64,000 bases of DNA from Epiperipatus broadwayi (Eukaryota > Onychophora > Udeonychophora > Euonychophora > Peripatidae): positions 3,998,098 to 4,062,097 of the forward strand of contig JAQFVV010000017.1 of NCBI GenBank assembly GCA_028023455.1. Direction: 5' to 3'. This document shows, in pieces, positions 33,956 through 46,143 of this stretch; the stretch's first letter is position 1; each line of letters opens with the position of its first letter. A program made the translations under genes and the position numbers. Below the pieces are notes generated by a model that saw only the letters and a program-made list of their open reading frames with translations, did not search any database and was not told where the DNA came from.

Positions 33956-35690
33956 ATACTTATCATATGGTTTTCATATATCAATTCAATTATATTTTAT
34001 TATTATTTATAACAACATCATTATCTCGATTCTATAAAATATGCTTAATTCTTCTTAATTAAATATTTTTATCATTATAACAAGCAGCGTTTTTTTATCT
34101 TATGAAATATTTCCTTAATTAACAATTCTTTAAGATTTAAATCAAGTCTACTATTAAACAAATAATTGATTAATTTAAAATACTTTTTAAAATAACTAAA
34201 ACAAACATCAATAGTTATAAGTATCTTTCCAAAGTTTTGAGCCCATCTATATTTCAATATTTGATCTTAAAAAAAAAGCATTTTTTTTTAAATCATGGTA
34301 GAACTTTCATTTTTAAGCAATGTCTTTACACTGAAGTGAACACATAGCAGAAGTTAAAGCTTTTTTCCTGATAAAGTATTTGGTGATTTAATCTATTATT
34401 ATTATTAAAATATATTATACTTTACTTATATGTATTCAGCAAAATTTATCATGTTTCTGAAATTTCGAAATCAATCTTCAAATAGATTTAAAAACTTCAT
34501 GATAATAATTGATTACTATATCTTGTTGTTATTAATATTTGTGGGGGGGGTGTCTGCTTTTTTTTTTATTAAACAGTAATATAAACACTAACAATCTCTT
34601 GCTCCTGATTGGTCATTTATTTTAAAACATCTCAAAATTAAAGATGTAATAAACTTATTTAGTTTTTCTCACATAGAAAATCACATATCATATTTGATTT
34701 GATTTACAATATTACTATAGTTTCTTAAATACTTTATATTATCACATATAAATTTATAATATTAAATTTAAAACAATATACATTTATTTTTAAATTATTT
34801 TTTTTTATTTAAACAATTTAATCACATTAATTTATATTTTATCAACTTCTTTTCAATGTAACAATTTTGATTTTCCAAAAAGACAAAATAAATTCAATAA
34901 TTGTTAAAAATAAAGTTGTAACCCCATTAAGACTTTTCACACTCATAATTTAAAATATCACTATTGACTTTAACAAATATAACTAATTTTAAACCATGAT
35001 TATATAATCATTTTACTAATCAATGTAATATTGATATATACAATTTATACCATTTAGTAGTAAATATAGGATTAATCCCCTACAATTCACTCCTCATGAA
35101 ATACACTAATATTTGATAAATATTTACTTTAAAATATATTAATGTGTAACTATGTTAAATTTAAAATTTTGATGATTTTAACTAAACTACTTGTCTTTAG
35201 AGAGAATCCATCAAATTAAAAAGGTTACATATCATTCCCCATCAATTAGAAAAAATTAAATTTAAACCCTATTTAATTAATTTGATACCTAAATATTTTA
35301 TAATATAATACCCAAAAGTGTGTTAAAAATTTATTTATTTCTTCTACCATTGTATGTAAAGAAAAATATCTTTTATTCTGATAATACTGATGATTAATGT
35401 TATTTTCCAGTTAATATTACAATATTTTATTAAATTTACATGAACAAATTAATAATGTATTTTAAACAAAAATAATTAAATATCATTTATATTTACTGGT
35501 TAAGGAATTAAACTCCATGCATTCTATGTTTCTTTATAACCATTAGGGTTTGATAGCATGGAAGCATTCTCACCTACCTGATTACTAATTCTAAAAAGAC
35601 CCTCATATAAACTAAGAAACTATTTAAACTGTTTTTTGTATATTGCTAACATGAGGAGGATGTATAAGTACAAGATTATTGATATGAAAT
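33956..35690. other. very AT-rich non-coding DNA
   Basis: No gene or established repeat. Contains a G8 run near 34542 and several poly-T runs. Confidence 0.5.
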
Positions 35691-35694
35691 GAAT

Positions 35695-36660
35695 TTATTC
35701 TTTGCTTTCCCCTTCCCCCCAAATTTTTTTCATAATTCTGATTATACAACTAGTTGAAGATTTATTATTATTTATAAGAACTGGCTTCATTTTGCAGTGG
35801 CTTCTATGAGTATTATTACTTAGATATTGAGATGACCATTCCTTATTAACTAAACATTGTCTATTCCTAACTATTTTATTAGATGATCTACGCACAACAT
35901 AAATATTAGATAAAAGATAATTAATTTTATCTCTTATGGCTTTAGGTTTTCTCTTGTACATCTCAATAATCTCAAGAGCATTCAGAAGTCCATCACTTCC
36001 TCGACTGTACAATAACCAGCAGCTATAAATATCTGCTCTATATTTCTAGGGAGGTTATGATGAATAATTCTGACAATTTGATGCTTTGAGACAGGAAAAG
36101 TAGTAAGATTTTTAAGCATTTACTATAAATTCCTTTGCTAGGATTATATTTTTCCTGGGTAATTTGATTTTGCATATTATCTTGTCTATCATTATCCCAA
36201 AACCTATCAAGCATCATGTACTTAAAGTTTCAATAGATAGCAGGCTTATCAAAGAGAGATTTTCACCAATCTTTAGCAGCTGAATAAAGATGAATTATAG
36301 AAATAGCTAGATTTTTTTTTTCTGTTAGAGGGCATAAAGAAAACAATTCCTCAAAGCTGTTAAGGAATTTGATGGATAATCCCCTCAAAAAAGCTTTATC
36401 CTAATAAAGTGTAAGGCCATAGAAATATTCATATCTTCACTATAAATTCCTTTTTCTAAAGTCCTTCTTACATTATCTATTTGAAAAGGATTTGATGCCT
36501 CTATCTTTTCTAAGATCTGACCGGTATAACTTCATCCTCTTTACAAAGATTTATCTTATCAGAAATCCTAACTAAATTCTTATTCTCTACTTCCTCTAAC
36601 CTTAAACAAAAATCTTGCAATTTCGACTCTACATTAGCATTTTCAAATAATTCAACAATG
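35695..36660 (-). pseudogene. decayed gag-like frame of an LTR-type retroelement
   Basis: Minus-strand frames joined only by shifts give a plausible continuous protein. An acidic N-terminal block (RLEEVENKNLVRISDKI) lies near 36590. Next is NVRRTLEKGIYSEDMNISMA near 36460. Then SIIHLYSAAKDW near 36290 and KYMMLDRFWDNDRQDNMQ near 36200, which resemble the A-A-x-x-WW...W-x-x-F-K-x-x-x-x-D-R-FW pattern of Gag capsid regions. NPSKGIYSK follows. A 105-codon frame at 35695-36012 (ALEIIEMYKRKPKAIRDKIN) ends the relic with a basic C-terminus. No pol gene or LTR was recognised nearby. The family assignment is by pattern only. Confidence 0.4.
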
Positions 36661-37555
36661 TAATGTGGTTTATTGTATTATATATATATGGAATTTGAAT
36701 GCCTGGCAGATCAATTTTGTTAGCATGATAGATAGAAGAGAACTCAATTAGGAATAGTGGGTATTGAATTGTGTGATGTAAAATGAGAAACGTTTTTAAA
36801 TTTAATTTGATATTTATTTCTCAATTTAGCATAAGTTTAAACAATTAGGTAAAAAAAAAAAAAAAGAATAGACATCTTATGTTATTGTAAAACCTTAATA
36901 AATTTATGATGGAAACTGAATTGAAATTATACCCAATTGGATGACAACTGATTCAATTTGTTGCATTTTCTGACATGACCAATTGAATCTAAAAAGATTA
37001 AATACTGATTAAATAAAAGAATTGGTTTTTGCAAATTGGAACTTCGAAATTTGGGGAAGGATAATAGTTTACATTTTATTCTTTAATTTTCTATAGTCTT
37101 AAAAATGAAGAAAGTCATGGATATTGGTCTTAATTAAGTGTAGAGAGCCATTTCTGAAATTTGAGGAATAAAACCATTGGTACACGATGTAATTAGTCAA
37201 TTAATTTTTATGAAAAAAAGTTATCAATAGGTTGAGAATTATGGGAACAATTCTTTCAAGGTAAGTAATTAAATTGCCTACTGAAATATTGGTTCATTTT
37301 CATCTAAGAATATTCCAGGAATAACTTTAGTACCACATCAGTTATATAATGATTAATATTATTTCCACATTTAATAATTTATATGCAAATACTGATGCTT
37401 AATTATGCCAAAAATATCATAGTCAATTGCAAATTTAATTAAAAAAATAATTAGCAACACAAATGAATTTAGAGTTATGCCTAATAACTTTCTCATTGAT
37501 GAGTCAATAAAGCATTCATTCACTATTTTTTAGCCATATCAATTAATTTGTAAAT
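36661..37555. other. AT-rich non-coding DNA
   Basis: Nothing supported beyond a short TA run near 36680. Confidence 0.45.
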
Positions 37556-37557
37556 AT

Positions 37558-37860
37558 ACAATCATTATCATCATTTTTGACCATTACTGATCTGTTGCAA
37601 GATGATTGTCTCTTCAAGTGTCAACAATTTATCTCATCCATGGTTTCTCTTCTCTGCATCCTACCTAGAAACTGCCTTATTTCATCCACCTATCTCATTT
37701 GTAGTTAGTTGGTCTCTTTGTGATCCAGTTTAAAATTTCAACTGTTTATTTATTTTTTTCTCTTCTAGAAGTATGTCAAGAAAGCTTTATTTCAGTGTCT
37801 TAATTCTTTCAATGATGTCAGTAACTCCTGTTTATTCTCACACCCATGTATTTCATTTTT
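37558..37860 (-). pseudogene. RTE-like LINE 3' end, minus strand, split by family A
   Basis: Reverse complement of the 940-1275 type: ATCATTATCATCAT tail at the left, then GATCTGTTGCAAGATGATTGTCTC, TGGTCTCTTTGTGATCCAG, TCTCTTCTAGAAGTATGTC, GTCAGTAACTCCTG. It stops at the family A insertion and resumes at 38525. Confidence 0.7.
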
Positions 37861-38524
37861 AAAACAGGCAAAACTCACTATACGTATTGCCACTCACTGC
37901 ATAGTAAAGTAATCAATGGATACCAGAAAGCTTGTGCATAAAATCCCCATTTAGTGCACACTCATCCAATATTCCCAGACTAGTTTCTGGCTTGTGGCCT
38001 TCATCAGTGAGGAGCTTTGGATCTGAGAGCACTGCACCTAGATCTTAGGATCTAATGCAGTCTTCCAGCAGTCACCTTTTATCTTTACTTAACTACAAAA
38101 CTATGAGTCTTAAATTGAAAACACAATAATATTTCCAATCCAAGCTCATTAGCTTATATAGTCATATAGGTCTGATATGAGCTTGGATTGAAATTATTAT
38201 AGTGTTTTCAATTTAAGACTCACAGTTTTGTAGTTATGTAGAGATAAAAGGTCGCTGCTGGAAGGTTGCATTAGATCCTAAGATCTAGGTGCAGTGCTTT
38301 CAGATCCAAGACTCCTCACTGATGAAGGCTGCAATCCAGAAACTAGTCTGGGGGATATTGGATGAGTAGGCACTAGATGGGGATTTTAAGCACAAGCCTT
38401 CTGGTATCCACTGATTACTCTAACTTGCAGTGAGTGGCAATACGTATAGTGAGTTTTGCCTGTATTAATAACAGTTATAAGCAATCATAAAAAATGGTGA
38501 TCATGAGATGTGTATTTCATTTTT
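37847..38524 (-). mobile_element. family A copy 5, 650-bp foldback inserted in the LINE, 14-bp target duplication
   Basis: TGTATTTCATTTTT occurs at 37847-37860 and 38511-38524. The insert is a long foldback: AAAACAGGCAAAACTCACTATACG is mirrored by CGTATAGTGAGTTTTGCCTGT, then TGGATACCAGAAAGCTTGTG, GGATCTGAGAGCACTGCACC, and ATTGAAAACACAATAATATTTCCAATCCAAGCTCAT are all mirrored around a centre near 38160. It ends in GGTGATCATGAGATG. This is the largest foldback of the family here. Confidence 0.9.
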
Positions 38525-38840
38525 GATTTCTTCTTGTTGCTCTTACATATACCTTTCCAATATTTTTTTTCAATTGATGGAAATCTTTAAATTACTTTTC
38601 CAGTGGGTGTCCAAATCTCAGATTCATAAGTAAAAACTGGTAGAACATATTGACTAATCTTTCTTTTCAAATACTTAGGCATATTTCCATTTAATCTTAT
38701 TTGTGCCAAAAGTACTCCATCTTATTTGAATTCTATTATTAATTTCATCTGTTATGTTTCCATTTGTATTAATAGTATGACCAAAATATTTGTAATTGTT
38801 TACACATCTTCTAATTTCATAATTATCAATCCTAGCATAA
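38525..38840 (-). pseudogene. RTE-like LINE ORF2, continuation after insertion
   Basis: On the minus strand, NYKYFGHTINTNGNITDEIN and NRIQIRWSTFGTNKIKWK are seen, matching the EFKYLG-x-I...D-EI-NRI segment between the RT core and the C-terminus of RTE-like ORF2. Together with 37558-37860 it forms one LINE copy. Confidence 0.65.
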
Positions 38841-40003
38841 GAATGTTAAGAATTAGTTAAATGCAAATCCTTTTTAAATCAACAAAACACTAATGTAAAG
38901 CAGGAACAATTATTTTATTTAATTAAAGAAGTCTTTATAACAAATAGAAAATGAAAAATATAATATTTAAATAATCAAATAAATATAAGTATTTAATAGC
39001 TGATTATAATTGATTTATTGTTATTTTTTAATATTAACAAATAAAACATATCCGTTGGGGTTACAGGTTAACTGTGCCCTTGAACATGTATAATTAAAAA
39101 GAAACATGGCTGCCAACTTTGCTTTCTAGGAATATCTGTAAGTACACTGATAAAATCATTATTAACTTAGTAATACAAATAACAAGCATTAATGTTTGAC
39201 AATCAAATACCATACCTAAACAGATATAAAAAATAACAGTTTACCATGTTGGATCCTTGTTTCAAACAAAGTTACCATTTTCCATCTATACAGCTGAGTA
39301 TTATTTTAACTTGAACAGCATTTGAATTTAAAAATTCTAATGTCTGTGCTTCATTAAAATAAGGATAAATAAATCTCCAAAACTTTTGCCATTCAGTTAT
39401 TGACCTGATGAACAATGTTTCTTTTTTACTTTTTCTCTAGAGGGGGTTTATTAGAAAGCTTTTTGTCCACTGTGGATTATTTTAAAAATATTTATCCATA
39501 TATATGTAAATAAATATTATAAAACAGTCTGCTATAGGTTTTTAGGCTTTCTGTTATTGCTTTTTTCTCTAACCAAAAATAAGTATGTACCCATTCACTA
39601 AATAGTGGATCAAAATAAATGTAATATTAGCTCGATAGATAGACAGATAGATAGATAAGATAAAGTCAACTACCTAGAAAAAGTGAAAGAATCTAAACAA
39701 AACATTATTTTATAGATTTTCTCTCCCAGTCATAAGCATAGCTAATAGACATGATAACTACTCAACATGAATCTTCACACACATATAAATTTTGTATGTC
39801 AGTTGTATCAATATTCTGTCCAAAGCAAATTTCACAAGACCATGACCGTATTACTTGGAAGTTTTTTAACTTGCTCTATTGATTCAGATATCATAATTAC
39901 GGCTCTGCCTTTAAAATCAATTCTTTATTTTTTCCATTTACAACTTTCTGTAATATATACAGAATTATATTTTTGTAGTGCAATTTTCATTACATCACTC
40001 TGA
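38841..40003. other. non-coding DNA
   Basis: No gene supported. A GATA-type microsatellite (GATAGATAGACAGATAGATAGATAAG) is at about 39631-39660. A 78-codon frame at 39767 is not recognisable. Confidence 0.45.
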
Positions 40004-40090
40004 TGCAAGTAATATTTACTAAGGCTGTAAACCTTAAGAATATGCACATGAAAATGCGAAGGTAGGGACCTCTACAGGTCTTAACCACAA
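40004..40090. repeat. family G, single arm
   Basis: Matches the left arm of the 23047-23162 hairpin: TATTTACTAAGGC, TGCACATGAAAAT, GAAGGTAGGGACCTCTACAGG. Confidence 0.65.
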
Positions 40091-40114
40091 GCTTACACTT
40101 TGGAAGAAAAGAGG

Positions 40115-40545
40115 GGAAGATAGAGACTGGTTTCTATCCACTTTTAACACTTCCAATCATAAACATATGATGAAAGATATGTGAAAAAGATATATGATCC
40201 TCAAAATGTACATTTTGTTCTGAAAGCACTCATCAATTGGCCCAGGTAAGCCAATTAATGAGTGTGGGTTCAGCTTTCATGTGGTTCTTTGCGATCGTAC
40301 ATCTTTTTTCACATCTAATGTCATGCTGGTTCAGCACAAAATGTGCACCTTGGGAATCGTACATCTTTTTCTCATGTCTTTTTCATATGTTTGTGACAAT
40401 TCCCCTCCACAAGATGTTAAAAGTGGATAGAAACCAGTTCCTACCTTATGGGAGAGTGACGTAGTGAAAATTATACTACAGAAATATTATTCATTAAGTG
40501 GATAATATCTAATTTAATGAATGACTAATAAAAATTATTAACATA
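40115..40545. repeat. family B inverted pair
   Basis: GACTGGTTTCTATCCACTTTTAACA is mirrored by TGTTAAAAGTGGATAGAAACCAGT, and AAAATGTACATTTTGTTCTG by CAGCACAAAATGTGCACC. The right side continues to TCTAATTTAATGAATGACTAATAAAAATT. Confidence 0.8.
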
Positions 40546-40689
40546 CAGAATTATTTTTCTATTTTTAAAAGCATGTCTTATACTTGACAGAATGAAATAC
40601 AATATATATTGAAATTATACGTTGTTGTTTTGACTTGCGTTAAAATATATATATATTTTATATATTTCATATTTGTAAAATTATTTAAA

Positions 40690-41435
40690 AATATACAATA
40701 ACTTAAACACACAGGCTTATTATATACCTGCGTCTATATATGTAATATATAGGGTATATGAGCACAGACTTTCACACGACCCACCACTCTCCACACTATC
40801 TCATAACACTGATACACTTGAACACATATATGTTGAAAAGATAAATAATCACCAAATATAAGTATTTCATGCTAAACCAGAAATCATCATATACCCTATA
40901 TATAATATAATATTAATATAATATATATATTATTAAAGAAAAAAAGAATATTACATATATAGACACAGGTATATAATAAGCCTGTGTATTTCAGTTATTA
41001 CATAGTAGAGATATCTGCCCATCCCTTGTATATGTGTTAAATGGATTATGTCCTGTATATGAGAAGTCAGAATGACCTTAGGTCAACATGGGTGTGACAA
41101 GAATGTCGGTCTCAGGGTAGCCTTTGAGCATTCCATCATCAGATTTTCAATTGGATGGATGGTTGAAGAGTTGGAGTGTGGAGTAGATTGAAGCCTGTCC
41201 ATTAAAGTGTGAAGTTTGTCTACCTTAATATATATCTGAGCACTTATAGCATATATGTGTAGAGATGGTAATCTGGACCAACTGATGATTGCTGGTATAG
41301 CATGAAATACGTATATTGATGATTATTTATCTTTTCAACATATATGTGTTCAAGTGTATCAGTGTTATGAAATAGTGTGGAGAGTCGTGGGTCGTGTGAA
41401 AGTCTGTGCTCATATACCCTATATATATTAAAAAT
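40690..41435. repeat. family C compound inverted pair
   Basis: The left unit (40690-40895) reads CACAGGCTTATTATATACCTGCGTC ... CGACCCACCACTCTCCACACTATCTCATAACACTG. An inverted ACACAGGTATATAATAAGCCTGTGT follows at about 40965-40988. The right unit (41015-41435) runs in the other direction and ends GTCGTGGGTCGTGTGAAAGTCTGTGCTCATATACCC. So three pieces of one family are arranged as an inverted repeat. Confidence 0.8.
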
Positions 41436-41781
41436 ATACAGTAAAAGTTTTTTTTAAATAAATTTTAATTTATCTACTCAATTAATCTTTTCTAATTCTA
41501 TTAAAGTCTTATCTTGAAAGTTTTCAAAAAATTTTTTTTACTTTTTATCTTTTAATAATCCATTGTGCAAGGCGAATACTTCATCAAGCGTTCAAAGAAG
41601 AAAACTGAAGGATATAAAACTATATAAGAACTATACTCCGTGAAAATACTTGACTGTTTTTATGCTTTATTTTAAGTGCAATGGTATATAAAATAGTTAT
41701 CATTTTTTAAATTTAAAATCTGTTTAATCATAAAAATTCTTATTTATTTTGTCTTCCTTTCCCATCTTCTCTTAATATATA

Positions 41782-41855
41782 AGGGATTCGAACTCAGACT
41801 TTTACACGACCCTCAACTCTCCATGCCATCTCATATTGCTGCCCCACCTGATCTT
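41782..41855 (+). repeat. family C fragment
   Basis: GGGATTCGAACTCAGACTTTTACACGACCC then CATGCCATCTCATATTGCTG and a break at CCTGATC. Confidence 0.7.
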
Positions 41856-41859
41856 AAGT

Positions 41860-43490
41860 TTCAAACATTTAAAGAATATTTTACAATATAATTCTCGTAA
41901 TATTAACAAAGAATTCTGAAATTGATCTGACCATTACGCGTGTGTGTGAATTTAAATATGTGACTATATATTGTCTGATAGATGTATAGATTTTTATCAT
42001 TTTAATTTAAAGAGAATTAAATTAATGATTAAACCTGAAACAATTCATTTATCATTTAAAATAAATAATTAAGCAAACTTCGAACATTATCAAGCATTAT
42101 TATTCGAATTTAGGTTGGATAGGGGTAAACATTGTTGTATAACTTGGCAACCTCACTCTTTCAAGAGTCATTTGTATCGATCTAGTGAGGTGTATAGATA
42201 GCAGAGAAAAAGGCCACAATTATCAAGATAGTAATGATTTTAAATAATAAAACTTTTATTCTAATGTGCGTGCGAATTGCGAATTCAGTCCTAATATCCC
42301 AATTATGTTAAATCGTAGAAAACTCATCTCCTAGTAATAGATATAGATTTCTATATACAATGAATGATAAGATAATAAAGCAGAAAAAGCGTCCCTCTGG
42401 TCGAGTACTCTCAAGTCATTAGTTCAAAAGGCTCTGAGCTTACATGATAAATACACATGTCTTTAAATGTTTCTTCTATCTTTACATAAATATCATTAAG
42501 AGATGAATGTGAAAAGCCACTTTTTGAAAGTTTTTATATGTAGAGACTGTTTTGTTATATTTTAAATAATGTAAACTGTAATCATATGGGCATATAAAAG
42601 TTTACATATATATATATTCCATCTTTATTGTTAAAAGGAGGTTGCCTTAACAACAATTTGAGATTGTTGATTGTTATTAATATTGCCAAAGAGGATGTTT
42701 TCTAGTACCCGCTTGATGAACTTGAACTGGTTACCTGGTGAAAAAATGAAACATTCTTTGATAAAAGCTGCTTTGCTTTGTTTCAATGGGATATAAGGAT
42801 AATAAAACATAGGGAGCTTGACTACCATAATGACAACTTCGTTGTGAAGTGTTTTAATCAAAAAAAAAAATTTTTTTTTTTTTTTTAAATTCATTTTATG
42901 TCTACTTTTTTTTTTTTAAATTCATTTTATGTCTACTTTTTAAATATATACAATATTTATATCCAACAGCCTGATTCTTACATATACAATAACGGACTAA
43001 TTAATGAGTATATATACTTGCAAGCGCAAACGGTTAGGCAGTTGGGTTAAATATCCGAATTATTAATTTTGGTTAATTTTAAATTACTTCGTTTGATATA
43101 AGACTAATAAAAATTATTAATATGTAAATCTGTGTTTTACACTTTCTACAATTAGTAAAAAAGTCTCAGATTATGAGCTATACCTTAAAAACATTTTTGT
43201 TAGTGAAACGGTTTAACTTGTTTATACATTATTTTTTTTAATAACGTTAAAATCTCTTAAAGCCTATTAAATAGCGTTATATATTTAAGCGTTAGATAAA
43301 TTGTGTTGAAAGGAAAACAATCACTTTCAATCTTATAATAGTTCAATATTATAGCTTGTTCATAGTATCACGTTACCCAGTTATATCCAACTGTCTTTAA
43401 TCGGACAATTTTTCATACATACACACACACATATATATATATATAAGTTTACTTGTTTTTATCAGTGCATCTGAACCTTTAGTACCTTAT
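41860..43490. other. mostly non-coding DNA
   Basis: No gene supported. An 87-codon frame at 42631-42894 (minus) covers a mixed-composition stretch but has no recognisable domain; the segment GAGGTTGCCTTAACAACA faintly resembles the 2.2-kb repeat. Confidence 0.45.
42878..42942. repeat. tandem duplication of ~32 bp
   Basis: TTTTTTAAATTCATTTTATGTCTACTTTT occurs twice in immediate succession. Confidence 0.85.
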
Positions 43491-43494
43491 TCTC

Positions 43495-43640
43495 AGGTAA
43501 GATAGGAACAGGTTTCTATCCACTTTTAAAACCATGTGGATGAGGGTACAATCATTGCAGAATAATACCATTGCAGTTTTTTAGTTTATCAGCACTCAAT
43601 CCTATCACAATTATCCATCAGCCCAGAGTCAGACCAACCT
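43495..43640. repeat. family B remnant
   Basis: GATAGGAACAGGTTTCTATCCACTTTTAAAACC and later CAGCACTCAATC, CATCAGCCCAGA. Diverged and incomplete. Confidence 0.5.
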
Positions 43641-43885
43641 CCTACACTATACATACTTTAGGATCATACACTTTTCAAGTAAGCCATATACACCATGTTA
43701 CAATGTAACATCATACACATTATGTTTAGAGACCTGAATTTAACTTCAAATATATTATAACTTAAAAACAGAGCCAAAATAATAATAAAGCTACGAAAAT
43801 GTACGTAGATGAACAAAGTATCCATCATCGACAACACCAACCAAGATATAAAATGATATCCAAATCATCGAGATATAAGCTATGG

Positions 43886-44030
<145 letters not shown>

Positions 44031-44149
44031 AACAACTACTACTAAACTATATGGCCAAGCTCAGAGGGGTTATCAAATGCTATATGCTACAATAAAAAGA
44101 AGCCACAAAGATAATAATATAATCAGACATATATGAAGACCTACTGAGA

Positions 44150-44358
44150 AAAAGCCTTCATAAAGTTCTTTTTTAAAAAACAGTATGTGCTTAGTCGACT
44201 TTCGATTATTACAGGACATAGATGCAGCATAAATTGAAAAGTGGGAGTGGGTATATATATATATTCACTCCCATATGACTTGTAATAGTGAAACTCAACT
44301 ACGCACATACTGGTTTTTTTAAAAAAAAAAAAAACAACTTTATGAAAGTTTTTCTCTA
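44150..44358. repeat. imperfect hairpin
   Basis: CTTCATAAAGTT is mirrored by AACTTTATGAAAG, CAGTATGTGC by GCACATACTG, TTATTACAGGACATA by ATGACTTGTAATA, and GGGAGTGGGTATATATAT by ATATATTCACTCCC at the tip. Confidence 0.75.
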
Positions 44359-45430
44359 TATTTATGATTACACTAGTTTAAGTTAAAGCTTAAACTTTTA
44401 TAAAGATAATAATAGAAATTAGTGAGCATTGTAAATATAATATATGACAATTAACTAAATTTAAGGAGAACTCTCAACTCACTCTCACAAATTACAGGAA
44501 GGCTCTTAATACTGGAATATCATAGAATGGTTAGGTTATATTAAAATCCTTTTTTTTTCTAATACCTTTTCCCACTATTATACTTATAATAACCATCATC
44601 AGCACTCATTACTATGATCAGGTCCACATTTAATTTTTGAATGAATAACAGTATGTTTTCTAATATTTATGCCATATTACTTCTCCAATGAATTTCTTTT
44701 CCAAAACAACTTCTTTCATATTCATTTCTGTAATATTAAAATCTCAAAGTTTTGCAATGGAAATTTTTTAACGCTAAAAATTTTACTCTTTTCTTTTTAT
44801 TTAATAATTATTAGGCAAAGAATGGAATCCGAGTTATAATATGAGGAGACATACATTTAAGATAATGTCTACTTAAATGACAATCGTAATATTAAATTTT
44901 AAAGAAAATATTTTACCCAAAATAAATATGAAAATCTCATAATTTGGAATAAAAGAAAAATATACCAGGATAGCACTCAGATATAATGAGGGGGAGATTT
45001 TATGGCTCCTCAGGATACCACACTAATAATTTCTACTAACTCTTTCTTTATGAATTTGAGATAAATACTTTTAGCATTTAAACTTATGATGTATTAATAT
45101 AAAATAATAATTTTCTGGATAAAGTAAATAATAATTTTATCATTAAAGCAGACTTCTTTTAATAAATGCAATTAGTTAAAATGGTCTTTCAATACTTAAG
45201 AAAATGAATAATTTATTTCTTAGATGCTTTCTTAACGTCGACATGAAAATTTTAATAAAGTGATTATTATGCTAAATTTCATATGTTCATGCACTCTTAA
45301 TGTTCAACATAAAAGTTAATTTCATAATAAATTTTATGGTATTAAGATTTCTGGACAATATGTGAAGATAATAATTGAAAGACTATGAACCCAAAATTAA
45401 CAATAAAAACAACATTTATTTTAACAATAG
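44359..45430. other. non-coding DNA
   Basis: Nothing recognised. Confidence 0.45.
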
Positions 45431-45515
45431 AGATATTGAAACAGCAAAACTCTCCATAATAGTTATGAGCAAGCATAAGAAATGGTGATTATGTAATGTT
45501 AATAAAGACATTGAA
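45431..45515 (+). repeat. minimal family A copy (~65 bp)
   Basis: Contains only the two ends of family A: CAAAACTCTCCAT at the left joined to AATAGTTATGAGCAAGCATAAGAAATGGTGATTATG at the right. AGATATTGAA (45431-45440) and AGACATTGAA (45506-45515) are a likely target duplication with one mismatch. Confidence 0.65.
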
Positions 45516-45663
45516 CAGATAACAATTTTGAAAATCTGCAATCTTACCAAAAATGTGAATTATTTAAACAAACTGCTGCATAATTCAGTTGCAGAGGAGA
45601 AGTGTGATTTTTAAAGTTTATAGATAAAATAAAAATAAATTTACAGATTAAATAATTATTAAC

Positions 45664-46143
45664 TATTATAACTTTATTAAAACAGGCAAAACTCTCCATA
45701 CAGTAGTGCCAACCAGAATAACCAGAGTAATCAATGGATGTCAGAAGGCTTGTGCATAAAATCCCCATCTAATGCCTACTCATCCAATATCCCCAGACTA
45801 GTTTCTGGCTTGTGGCCTTCATCAGTGTTTTCAATTTTGTTCTCATAGTTTTGTAGTTAATTAGAGATAAAACATGGCTGCAGGAGGGTTGCCTTAGATC
45901 CTAATATCTAGGTGCAAGGCTGTCAGATCCAAGTCTCCTCACTGACAAAGGGCACATGCCAGAAACTAGTCTGAGGATATTGAATGAGTAGGCACTAGAT
46001 GGGAATTTTATGCACAAGCCTTCTGGCATCCATTGATTACTCTGGTTGGCATTGAGTGGCATTATTATATGGAGAGTTTTGCCTGTTTTAATAACAGTTA
46101 TGTGCTAGCATAAGAAATGGTGATCATGTGATATTATAACTTT
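45664..46143 (+). mobile_element. family A copy 6, foldback, 12-bp target duplication
   Basis: TATTATAACTTT occurs at 45664-45675 and 46132-46143. The insert folds back: CAGGCAAAACTCTCCATACAG is mirrored by ATATGGAGAGTTTTGCCTG, and ATCAATGGATGTCAGAAGGC by GCCTTCTGGCATCCATTGAT, with GTTTTCAATTTTGTTCTCATAGTTTTG and TAGGTGCAAGGCTGTCAGATCC in the middle. The tail is GGTGATCATGTGA. A 74-codon minus-strand frame inside is incidental. Confidence 0.88.

Noticed and set aside
42631-42894. 87-codon minus-strand frame with mixed composition
   Set aside because: It starts in poly-K from an A/T run and resembles no protein family I know. Kept only as a region note.
45544-45768. 74-codon minus-strand frame
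   Set aside because: It overlaps a family A arm and its target duplication and is not preserved in other copies.
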